From the NCBI GenBank assembly GCA_018895675.1, contig JAHIOG010000106.1, positions 1 to 11,147 of the forward strand: DNA of 11,147 nt. The letters are read 5' to 3'. How positions within the stretch are numbered: position 1 is the stretch's first letter; each line of letters starts with the position of its first letter. The stretch comes from a bacterium. GTDB taxonomy: Bacteria; Fidelibacterota; UBA2242. A program made the translations under genes and the position numbers. This document shows, one piece after another, positions 1-5,894 of the stretch. The notes beneath the pieces are model-generated. The model worked only from the letters and a program-made list of their open reading frames with translations. It was not told where the DNA came from and searched no databases.

Positions 1-880
1 ACACCCAGAGGCGATTGAAACGTCCCCGGTCGTTTTTCATTAATTGGTAGTCACAATCCACATATATCAGGTGGGTTTCATGAAAACCGAAGGTGTCGTA
101 TTGTACATGAAAGAACAAACTGTCGTTAATGAACATTTTGATGCCGTAGGGCGGGTAATTATTCGGTATGCCCCGCACCGTATCGTGCGCTCTGATCTCT
201 AATCCGATTTTGCCGTGAACATTGATTGTGTCGCTTACTGCAAACGCCTTTTTCCCAACATATTTTGTGTTAAATATTTGGATGCTCGGTAAACCGTTAA
301 CACGCGCCGCGGCATCGATTGGGACGACCGCCAGACCCTTGATAGTTGGAATCGTGTAATCCTTAATATTCAGATTTGTGTTTAATGGGTTGACGGGGCA
401 ATTAGCCTTGTCGCGTATCTCAAAATGTAGATGGGGGTGTTTTGTGCCTGTTTCGCCTGAAAATGCCAGAGTGTCGCCCTTTAAGACGCGAAACTCGTTT
501 TCCCGAAAATAGATATCTGTTGTATATCGCCTATTAATGAGTTGGTCCGCTTTCACATAGGCGTTGATGGGCTGAATAAATTCATCCAGGTGACCGTATA
601 CAGCAAGATTGCCGTCATCCATCTTGATATAGATGGATTTTCCGTAACCGAAGGGCGATGTTCTGACCCGCCATACATAGCCGTTGCCAACTGAAAATAC
701 AGGATATCCTGTTTTATAGTTGGTCTTAATGTCGATGCCCGAATGAAAGTGACCTGGTCGGTATTCTCCAAATGTTGAACTGAGATACTTGCTGGAATTC
801 GTTGGCCAGATATATTCCTGTGCAAATAAAGAAGCAGCGCTAAAGAGAGTGATTATAGAAATTATGTATCGTTTGCTCAT
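1..880 (-). CDS. Exported M23-family zinc metallopeptidase (LytM/NlpD-like), 3' end cut by window edge
   Basis: The frame is open from the ATG at 880 to the window edge, giving 293 codons with no stop, so the C-terminus is missing. Residues 1-20 form a signal peptide (basic start, hydrophobic core, cleavage after LFA-20). The mature protein begins with the WPTNSSKYLSSTFGEYRPG stretch typical of M23 domains in FCB bacteria. Zinc ligands are visible: H46 and D50 in HFHSGID, and H150-L-H152 in the HPHLHFEIR motif, with H97 in YGHLDE as a further active-site histidine. M23 enzymes cleave peptide cross-links of peptidoglycan in the periplasm, and intact ligands suggest an active enzyme rather than an NlpD-type activator. 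About 130 residues after the HxH motif form a further, unrecognised C-terminal region. No LysM domain is seen. There is no clear Shine-Dalgarno sequence. The gene follows the GGDEF gene by 74 bases, on the same strand, behind its own candidate promoter. Confidence 0.9.
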   Translation of the reverse strand, partial: MSKRYIISIITLFSAASLFAQEYIWPTNSSKYLSSTFGEYRPGHFHSGIDIKTNYKTGYPVFSVGNGYVWRVRTSPFGYGKSIYIKMDDGNLAVYGHLDEFIQPINAYVKADQLINRRYTTDIYFRENEFRVLKGDTLAFSGETGTKHPHLHFEIRDKANCPVNPLNTNLNIKDYTIPTIKGLAVVPIDAAARVNGLPSIQIFNTKYVGKKAFAVSDTINVHGKIGLEIRAHDTVRGIPNNYPPYGIKMFINDSLFFHVQYDTFGFHETHLIYVDCDYQLMKNDRGRFNRLWV

Positions 881-906
881 AGAGTAATCGTCATTTTTCA
901 GGACGG

Positions 907-935
907 AATATACAACTATGCAATGTAGCTTACAA
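907..935 (-). promoter_or_regulatory. Candidate sigma-70 promoter for the M23 peptidase gene
   Basis: On the minus strand TTGTAA (930-935) and TATATT (907-912) are separated by exactly 17 bases. They match 4/6 and 5/6 of the -35 and -10 consensus. The start of transcription would fall near 900, about 20 bases before the ATG at 880. It lies in the only sizeable gap of this gene run, so the peptidase may be expressed separately from the upstream operon. Predicted from sequence only. Confidence 0.4.
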
Positions 936-954
936 TTCCTTTGTCTTTGCGAGC

Positions 955-1776
955 TTACTTGTCTTTGGTATTGTTAAACATAAGGGTTTTATTTCTTCCG
1001 GTGCGCTTTGCCCGGTACATTGCCTTGTCGGCTGCTTTAACCAAATCACTTCCGGACGACATTTTCTCAGGATCAAGTTCCGCAACACCAAGCGATATAG
1101 TCACTTTTGATTGAATATCGTCCTTTTCAATAACTTTTTTAGAGATAAAAACACGTAATTTTTCTGCAACTTTTGCTGCGCTCCGGATGTGTGTTTCTGG
1201 CAATAGAATGACAAACTCTTCGCCGCCATATCGGGCATAGATATCGTGACTGCGCAATTCTTCTTTTAGAGTTTTTCCGATCATGCGCAATACTTCGTCG
1301 CCATATAGATGACCGTAAGAGTCGTTAACTTTTTTAAAGAAGTCAATATCGAACATTATACAGCTAAGCGGAATGTTATATCGTAGAGCTCGTGAGAACT
1401 CGTAGCTTAATTTTTCGTCGAAATTACGCCGGTTACTAATGCCGGTTAATGAATCTGTCGTTGAAATTGATTCCAACAGGGAATTAGCCTCTTCGAGAGC
1501 CCGGGTGCGTTCCTTTACGCGGGAATCGAGAAGAGCATTAAAACGTTCCATTTCGGCGCGGGCGGTTCGGAGCTCGTCGACAGCGATCTTTAGATGGTGT
1601 TCCCGGGATTTAAATTGCCGGCAGACATTCTCTATAATTGTTGCCAGGCGCCGAATCGGAGACGGATTACCGACACGCATAAATTTCTCGAAGTTAACAC
1701 TTTCATACTCACCACATGCAACATTTTCAAATGTTGCAGATAATTCTTCAAAGATGTTGGATTCAAGTTCTTCCAT
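955..1776 (-). CDS. Diguanylate cyclase (GGDEF domain) with N-terminal coiled coil
   Basis: The protein has 273 residues from the ATG at 1776. Residues 1 to about 55 are a short unrecognised segment, about 58-104 a charged helical coiled coil leading into the STTDSLTG entry of the GGDEF domain, and the rest the catalytic domain. The active site is GGEEF (184-188), an accepted variant of GGDEF. An RSHD motif (175-178) sits five residues before it, exactly where the c-di-GMP inhibitory I-site RxxD belongs. The metal-binding FDIDFFKKVND segment is also intact. The expected reaction is two GTP to cyclic di-GMP, in a cytoplasmic dimer. There is no membrane segment and no recognisable sensor domain. 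I prefer ATG 1776 because AGGA lies 8 bases upstream. An in-frame GTG at 1794 would add six residues and overlap the end of pcm by 8 bases. Confidence 0.93.
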   Translation of the reverse strand: MEELESNIFEELSATFENVACGEYESVNFEKFMRVGNPSPIRRLATIIENVCRQFKSREHHLKIAVDELRTARAEMERFNALLDSRVKERTRALEEANSLLESISTTDSLTGISNRRNFDEKLSYEFSRALRYNIPLSCIMFDIDFFKKVNDSYGHLYGDEVLRMIGKTLKEELRSHDIYARYGGEEFVILLPETHIRSAAKVAEKLRVFISKKVIEKDDIQSKVTISLGVAELDPEKMSSGSDLVKAADKAMYRAKRTGRNKTLMFNNTKDK

Positions 1777-1784
1777 ATCTGAAT

Positions 1785-1788
1785 TCCT
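1785..1788 (-). promoter_or_regulatory. Shine-Dalgarno AGGA that decides the GGDEF start
   Basis: AGGA on the minus strand, 8 bases before the ATG at 1776, overlaps the pcm stop codon (1787-1789). The alternative GTG start at 1794 has no comparable site. Ribosomes finishing pcm would end right on this site, which suggests translational coupling. Confidence 0.5.
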
Positions 1789-2443
1789 AACCACTGTTTT
1801 TTCTTATTGTTTTTTTTACGAGTGGCACAAAACGCACCGGTAATATTTTTTCTTTTAATATCCGTTTTTTTTTCTTTGTTACAAGTATAAGATCCTGAGA
1901 CCAGTGCTGGCGACCGACAGGAATTATCATTAATCCACCATCAGCAAGTTGATCCTGTAAAGACCGGGGAATATCCTCACTGGCAGCTGTAACAATAATG
2001 CGGTCAAACGGAGCAAATTTCTGCCAGCCGGCCCGACCGTTGGAATGTTTAAACCGGACGTTTTTTATTCCCAATTGTTTTAATGAATCACGGGCGTTGT
2101 CAATGAGTGATTTGATCACCTCAATGGTATACACTTCCTTAGCGATGCTGGCAAGAATCGCAGTTTGATACCCTGAACCAGTTCCGATTTCGAGGACACG
2201 GGAGCTTCTTTTGAGCTGAAGCGCCTGGGTCATAAAAGCGACCACATAGGGCTGGGAAATAGTTTGGTTTTTTCCAATCGGAAGAGGCTGATCCGAATAA
2301 GCAAGATGTTTGTATTTGCCGGTGACAAACTGTTCCCTCGGGATCTTCGACATTGCGCGGATTACTTTTGGGTCAATAATATCCCTGGAGATGATCTGCT
2401 CCCTAACCATTTCTGCTGAGTTTTTAGGATATGAATCAAACAA
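1787..2443 (-). CDS. pcm: Protein-L-isoaspartate O-methyltransferase
   Basis: The 218-residue product has the standard PCMT layout. It contains an EMVREQ N-terminal helix (from residue 11), the PIGKNQTISQPY substrate-binding signature (55-66), the S-adenosylmethionine motif I VLEIGTGSGYQTA (from 83), the post-I acidic strand VYTIEV, an APFDRIIVTAA motif and the C-terminal VRFVPL. The enzyme uses S-adenosylmethionine to methylate L-isoaspartyl residues in aged proteins and start their repair, in the cytoplasm. Length matches the family (about 205-225). The start is uncertain: the frame opens with TTG at 2443, only 5 bases after the preceding stop, and the first ATG is at 2410 (residue 12). Neither has a clear Shine-Dalgarno sequence. 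Related proteins often carry a few residues before the EMV motif, which favours the longer form. Confidence 0.95.
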   Translation of the reverse strand: MFDSYPKNSAEMVREQIISRDIIDPKVIRAMSKIPREQFVTGKYKHLAYSDQPLPIGKNQTISQPYVVAFMTQALQLKRSSRVLEIGTGSGYQTAILASIAKEVYTIEVIKSLIDNARDSLKQLGIKNVRFKHSNGRAGWQKFAPFDRIIVTAASEDIPRSLQDQLADGGLMIIPVGRQHWSQDLILVTKKKKRILKEKILPVRFVPLVKKTIRKNSG

Positions 2444-2448
2444 ATTAT

Positions 2449-3273
2449 TTATGCCGGAAAGTTTTCATTGAGTGAAATTTTTTTTATCAGACTGAATATG
2501 TCATCAATTGACTCGATTTCAACATTTTTCAGATGTTCCAGATAGATGGTTTTAAAAGTTGATAGAATCGAAATACCGTCAATATAATCAACGAGATTGA
2601 TTGGAATATGCATTGTCTTTAAAATAAAACAATATAAGAAATAGTCCGGGTCTTCCTGGTCTAATTGAGATATTGTGGAGTTAATATTCTGCAGTTGAGT
2701 GCGCTTTGCGTCTATCAAAACCAGATCGTAGGACGGCAGCAAACGATGAAATTTTCGTTTTATATGTTCTTTAAGCCAGATTGAGCCGCTTGACCAGGTT
2801 TTCTTAAAATACTCCCGGTAGTGTTGTTCGCCAATTGCCCGGTTTAAATATTCAGAAATGTTGGTTAAAAATTGCTTTTTGTGTGCGTCCCAGAGGTGGA
2901 AGTATTGCCGGAATAAAAAATATCCAAAAGATGTCTTAACGCTGTTTGCTTTATTAAAATAGGATCGCGCATCATATCTAAGTCGGTTGAGTTGATTCCG
3001 TATGGACAGGGGAAACAGATGAAATGCAGGGGAATTGGCGTCATTGCGGGTTTTCCGGTATCGCCGCGGGATTTGCAGCTCGGTTAGAGAAATAGAATAG
3101 GATTTATCGAGACCGGTGAAATTTAATTCAATGAACGCCCCGACATCGGACATTTTAATGAAGTTTTTCAGAGCGTTGTCATATTCAGGAAGAGTTGTTA
3201 TCGATGGCAGGTCAAGATCAGGGTATAAGTCGGGAAATAGAACGGTCTGTTTGGGATTAAATATTTTAACCAT
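2449..3273 (-). CDS. Protein of unknown function in the glgC-pcm gene run
   Basis: I do not recognise this 274-residue protein. It has no signal peptide and no membrane segment, so it is probably cytoplasmic. It is rich in aromatic residues and lysine/arginine. The middle (about 75-185) holds many Tyr, Phe and Trp with basic clusters such as IPRRYRKTR and HIKRKFHR. The C-terminal third looks helical and ends in an acidic then Lys/Asn-rich tail. A stretch beginning PSYDLVLIDAKRTQLQ (about 178-193) is the most structured-looking part but matches no motif I know. The ATG at 3273 lies 23 bases after the glgC stop, and the stop lies 5 bases before the pcm start. It is therefore almost certainly co-transcribed with both. 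A real gene is supported by tight packing and a long open frame. Confidence 0.8.
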   Translation of the reverse strand: MVKIFNPKQTVLFPDLYPDLDLPSITTLPEYDNALKNFIKMSDVGAFIELNFTGLDKSYSISLTELQIPRRYRKTRNDANSPAFHLFPLSIRNQLNRLRYDARSYFNKANSVKTSFGYFLFRQYFHLWDAHKKQFLTNISEYLNRAIGEQHYREYFKKTWSSGSIWLKEHIKRKFHRLLPSYDLVLIDAKRTQLQNINSTISQLDQEDPDYFLYCFILKTMHIPINLVDYIDGISILSTFKTIYLEHLKNVEIESIDDIFSLIKKISLNENFPA

Positions 3274-3296
3274 AACGGGATTCCCATGGTTTGGTT

Positions 3297-4538
3297 TTAT
3301 ATCACGGTGAAATCTTCAATAATTGTATTTTTAGGGATAACCACAATGCCATCGCGAATATAGTAACGATCACCGTCAAAATCATCTTTTTTCTTACTGT
3401 TAATGATTTTTACGTTGTTACCGATACGGGCGTTTTTATCGATGATAGCATTGTGAATCACACAATCTTCGCCGATTCCGAGATGTGGTAGATTTTCAGC
3501 TGTGCTGTGCTCGTAAAAATCAGCTCCCATGATAACGCTGTTTTCAATCTCAGTATTTTTTGATATTATAGTTCGGATGCCGATTACAGCGTTTTTAATG
3601 GTACTTTTTTCAATAAAGCAGCCGTCCGCCATAAGAGCGTGTTCAATGGTACAATTGTCCAGCCGGGAACCCGGCAGAGACCGGGCGCGCGTATAAATTG
3701 GGTATTTTTCATCATAGAAAGTAAAGGGTGGTTTGAAAGACACCAGCTCCAGATTGGCGTGAAAAAAAGAATCCATTGTACCGATATCGCGCCAATATCC
3801 CTTGAACTGGTGAGCAATAAGAGATTGTTTATGAATGGCTTCCGGAATAATGTGTTTGCCAAAATCGTCGCTGGGATTGTCGCCCAGAATGTCAATCAAG
3901 GTCCTGGTTGTAAAAACGTAGATACCCATCGATGCGAGGAACGGGGTTTTATTGGGTAATCCGGGGCTAATGACCGAATCTAAAATATCTTCAGACGGTT
4001 TTTCAACGAATTTTTGAATCCGTTTATTTTTATCTACTTGCAAAATTCCGAATTCAGAGGCGTCTTTTCGGGATACCGGCATAACGGAAATTGTGATATC
4101 GGCATTATTCTTAATATGGGTGTTCAAAAAGTCGTTGTAGTCCATGCGATAAAGATGATCGCCACTCAGAATGATTGTGTGCTTGGCGTTGACCTCTTCG
4201 ATAAAAGAAAGGTTTTGACGAACGGCGTCGGCGGTTCCCTGATACCAGTCCACATTATCGGTAGTTTGCTGAGCGGCTAAAATATCGACAAATCCCTCGG
4301 AGAACCTGCCAAGACGGTATGTGCTGTATATATGTCGATGCAGGGACTGGCTGTTGAATTGGGTCAGAATAAAAATTTTATCTAAACCACTATTCAGGCA
4401 GTTGCTGATGGGGATGTCGATAATCCGGAACTTACCGCCGAAAGGGACTGCCGGTTTGGCGCGGTATTTCGTCAACGGAAACAACCGGGTTCCTTTTCCT
4501 CCACCAAGAATAACGGCTAAAACATCACTTTTTCTCAT
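3297..4538 (-). CDS. glgC: Glucose-1-phosphate adenylyltransferase (ADP-glucose pyrophosphorylase)
   Basis: The protein has 413 residues, close to the usual 410-430. The N-terminal nucleotidyltransferase domain carries GGGKGTRLFPLT (12-23), AKPAVPFGGKFRIIDIPISNC (from 27), GTADAVRQN (101-109), the catalytic-site SGDHLYRMDY (125-134, with Asp127) and FVEKP (177-181), whose Lys180 corresponds to the glucose-1-phosphate-binding lysine. The C-terminal third is a left-handed beta-helix with hexapeptide-like repeats (for example around TIEHALMADGCFIEKSTIKNAVIG). It converts ATP and glucose-1-phosphate to ADP-glucose and pyrophosphate, the committed step of bacterial glycogen synthesis. The family is a tetramer under allosteric control, and the effector cannot be told from sequence alone. 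The start ATG overlaps the previous gene's stop by four bases (ATGA), implying coupled translation. No glgA or glgB lies in the window. Confidence 0.96.
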   Translation of the reverse strand: MRKSDVLAVILGGGKGTRLFPLTKYRAKPAVPFGGKFRIIDIPISNCLNSGLDKIFILTQFNSQSLHRHIYSTYRLGRFSEGFVDILAAQQTTDNVDWYQGTADAVRQNLSFIEEVNAKHTIILSGDHLYRMDYNDFLNTHIKNNADITISVMPVSRKDASEFGILQVDKNKRIQKFVEKPSEDILDSVISPGLPNKTPFLASMGIYVFTTRTLIDILGDNPSDDFGKHIIPEAIHKQSLIAHQFKGYWRDIGTMDSFFHANLELVSFKPPFTFYDEKYPIYTRARSLPGSRLDNCTIEHALMADGCFIEKSTIKNAVIGIRTIISKNTEIENSVIMGADFYEHSTAENLPHLGIGEDCVIHNAIIDKNARIGNNVKIINSKKKDDFDGDRYYIRDGIVVIPKNTIIEDFTVI

Positions 4539-5113
4539 AATAACAGTAGTAATTTAAAATGTATATAGGTTAGTAGAAACCCTAAAATGAATCCCGTGAC
4601 CACCTGTGCGGGTGTATGGGCTTTTAATTTTACACGGGAAAAAAGAATTAATAAAGCAGATGGCGTTAACCAGTAAAAACCGGGTGAAACAACAATCCCG
4701 AGAGCGGCAACAGGTCCGCCAAGCGCCATGCCGTGAATGCTGACTTTCCAATACCGGGTGACAATGGTTGCGACGGTAGTGTTAAACGCATAAGCCCACA
4801 TCAGGATCAGAATTGGTTTTGGAGATCGAATTAGCCAGAGAACCCCCAGGGCGATAACATAAATCAAAACACTCCATAAAAAAGGATAAATACGCTTTTC
4901 GCGTTCTGGAATATCCAGACTGATTGTATCACCCCTTTTTTTCATCGCAATGACATGTAGCATTGGGAAAACGACGGTGGCTATTAATGCAACTGTCATT
5001 ATAACGACACGATTAAAAACAGGAATATCTGAATAGATTAAAAAAATCAGAAACGTAGTGGAAGAGATAATAAAAGGATGAAGCACAACCGAAATGATTT
5101 TGGCAAGAAACAT
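4535..5113 (-). CDS. PAP2-like integral membrane phosphatase-family protein
   Basis: This 192-residue protein from the ATG at 5113 has five or six predicted membrane helices. Its motifs fit a divergent branch of the PAP2 (type 2 phosphatidic acid phosphatase) superfamily: DIPEREKRIYPF (67-78) in the place of motif C1 (KxxxxxxRP), SIHG (125-128, His127) for C2 (PSGH), and SR-x5-H-TPAQVVTG (159-174, His166) for C3, which normally reads SRxxxxxHxxxD. I recall KxSxH and HTPAQVxxG forms from FCB-group relatives, so the departures seem typical of the branch. Likely substrates are lipid phosphates or polyprenyl diphosphates, but activity is not assured. It is the first gene behind the promoter at 5190-5218 and overlaps glgC by ATGA. 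A TTG one codon upstream (5116) is a possible but less likely start. Confidence 0.75.
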   Translation of the reverse strand: MFLAKIISVVLHPFIISSTTFLIFLIYSDIPVFNRVVIMTVALIATVVFPMLHVIAMKKRGDTISLDIPEREKRIYPFLWSVLIYVIALGVLWLIRSPKPILILMWAYAFNTTVATIVTRYWKVSIHGMALGGPVAALGIVVSPGFYWLTPSALLILFSRVKLKAHTPAQVVTGFILGFLLTYIHFKLLLLL

Positions 5114-5189
5114 CAAAATATTAAAACATTCTTTCTATGAAGGTGTTGTTGTCCGATGAAACCATTGTATATACTGACATGCTATAGAG

Positions 5190-5218
5190 ATAATAACCAC
5201 TTTTAAGGTGATTTTCAA
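5190..5218 (-). promoter_or_regulatory. Strong candidate sigma-70 promoter for the PAP2-glgC-pcm-GGDEF run
   Basis: On the minus strand TTGAAA (5213-5218) and TATTAT (5190-5195) are separated by exactly 17 bases, each matching 5/6 of the consensus. The predicted transcript start is near 5183, leaving a leader of about 70 bases before the ATG at 5113. It lies just downstream of the tRNA terminator, so it would restart transcription for the next unit. This is the best promoter match in the window. Confidence 0.6.
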
Positions 5219-5255
5219 CAAGAAAGTATAGCCTTCAGGTAAAAAACCATTTTCG

Positions 5256-5284
5256 ATAAAATAAAAACTCCTCTTTGGAGGAGT
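5256..5284 (-). terminator. Rho-independent terminator of the tRNA-His/tRNA-Glu unit
   Basis: On the minus strand ACTCCTC (5278-5284) pairs perfectly with GAGGAGT (5267-5273) around a 4-base loop. A T-rich tract (TTTTTATTTT) follows immediately. It begins 26 bases after the end of tRNA-Glu. This is a textbook intrinsic terminator with a modest 7-bp stem. Confidence 0.8.
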
Positions 5285-5309
5285 ATGCAAAGTGTTTTTA
5301 AAAAGATTG

Positions 5310-5381
5310 TAGCGCCACGGGGAATTGAACCCCGGTTACAGGAATGAAAATCCTGTGTCCTAACCACTAGACGATAGCGCC
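5310..5381 (-). tRNA. tRNA-Glu (anticodon TTC)
   Basis: The 72-base minus-strand sequence folds into a complete cloverleaf. The 7-bp acceptor pairs GGCGCTA (5375-5381) with TGGCGCT (5311-5317), including a G1-U72 wobble that I recall as common in tRNA-Glu. The D arm begins GTCTAGTGG, the anticodon stem is CAGGA/TCCTG with loop TTTTCAT giving TTC (5346-5348), and the T arm is CGGGG/CCCCG with loop TTCAATT. The discriminator base is A (5310). The CCA end is not encoded, so it must be added by a CCA-adding enzyme. It is co-transcribed behind tRNA-His, with an 11-base spacer. Confidence 0.97.
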
Positions 5382-5392
5382 ATAAAAGATCG

Positions 5393-5466
5393 GGTGAGTG
5401 ACGGGAATTGAACCCGCGGCCAACAGGGCCACAACCTGTCGCTCTACCACCTGAGCTACACCCACC
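5393..5466 (-). tRNA. tRNA-His (anticodon GTG)
   Basis: This is a complete minus-strand cloverleaf of 74 bases including the extra G-1 (5466) that marks tRNA-His. Acceptor GTGGGTG (5459-5465) pairs with CACTCAC (5394-5400), and discriminator C73 (5393) sits opposite G-1. The D arm is GCTC/GAGC, the anticodon stem ACAGG/CCTGT with loop TTGTGGC giving GTG (5430-5432), and the T arm is GCGGG/CCCGT with loop TTCAATT and one G-U pair. CCA is not encoded. It is the first tRNA of the pair. Confidence 0.97.
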
Positions 5467-5546
5467 ATATATAAATTCCCGGAGGAAAATGGAATGAGAG
5501 TTGGGCCACTTGCGGTCTTTTAACCTCACACTCTAAAAAGCCGTGA

Positions 5547-5576
5547 AATGTAAATAAATTTTTACCTTAAAGTCAA
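5547..5576 (-). promoter_or_regulatory. Candidate promoter for the tRNA pair
   Basis: On the minus strand TTGACT (5571-5576, 5/6 match) and TACATT (5547-5552, 4/6 match) are separated by 18 bases. The transcript would start near 5540, about 75 bases before tRNA-His. It lies in the 167-base gap between the small membrane-protein gene and the tRNAs, the expected place. Predicted from sequence only. Confidence 0.4.
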
Positions 5577-5633
5577 ATATTTTGTTTGTTTTTAAAAAGC
5601 AGATTATCTGTCGTTGTTGAGAACGGTATTTAA

Positions 5634-5894
5634 CTAATCAATATAGCGATCGTCATTCTCAAAATGATGCAATTGTTTTCTCTTGTTTTCAATATTGGAT
5701 ATGGCAATAAATAAAAACCCCGCAATCAAGAAAATGAACAACTCAACAAGCGAGACGAACAGTCCCGCAAGGTTGAATTCGTATCCACCGAAAATACTTG
5801 TCTGAATGCCGCGGGATAAGAGTACGAAGACGGCTAAAATCACACCGGCGATAATTAGGGTGATACCGAATAATTTAACTGTTCTTAAATCCAT
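5634..5894 (-). CDS. Small two-helix membrane protein, unknown function
   Basis: An 86-residue protein with two strongly hydrophobic segments, about residues 8-27 and 43-66, separated by a loop with Gly, Tyr and Asn. The tail after the second helix is polar (ENKRKQLHHFENDDRYID). With basic residues near the start (R4, K7) and a charged tail, both ends may be cytoplasmic. I know no family for it and see no catalytic motif. Its ATG shares one base with the stop of the upstream nucleotidase gene (TAATG), a common sign of translational coupling. The two were probably kept together and may work at the same membrane, though the sequence does not show how. Confidence 0.75.
   Translation of the reverse strand: MDLRTVKLFGITLIIAGVILAVFVLLSRGIQTSIFGGYEFNLAGLFVSLVELFIFLIAGFLFIAISNIENKRKQLHHFENDDRYID

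Noticed and set aside
553..825. Plus-strand 90-codon open frame
   Set aside because: It lies entirely antisense to the M23 peptidase gene, which has clear catalytic motifs in the other direction.
3291..4557. Several plus-strand open frames of 66-106 codons
   Set aside because: They are all antisense to glgC, whose motifs are intact from start to end.
5215..5529. A 104-codon minus-strand open frame across the tRNA region
   Set aside because: It covers both tRNAs and the terminator in the same direction. The translation is tRNA sequence read as protein.
5594..5610. Possible terminator after the 86-residue membrane-protein gene (CAGA-TAA-TCTG followed by CTTTTT on the minus strand)
   Set aside because: The stem is only 4 bp with a 3-base loop and is AT-rich, too weak to call. 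Transcription from the nucleotidase unit might run on into the tRNAs.
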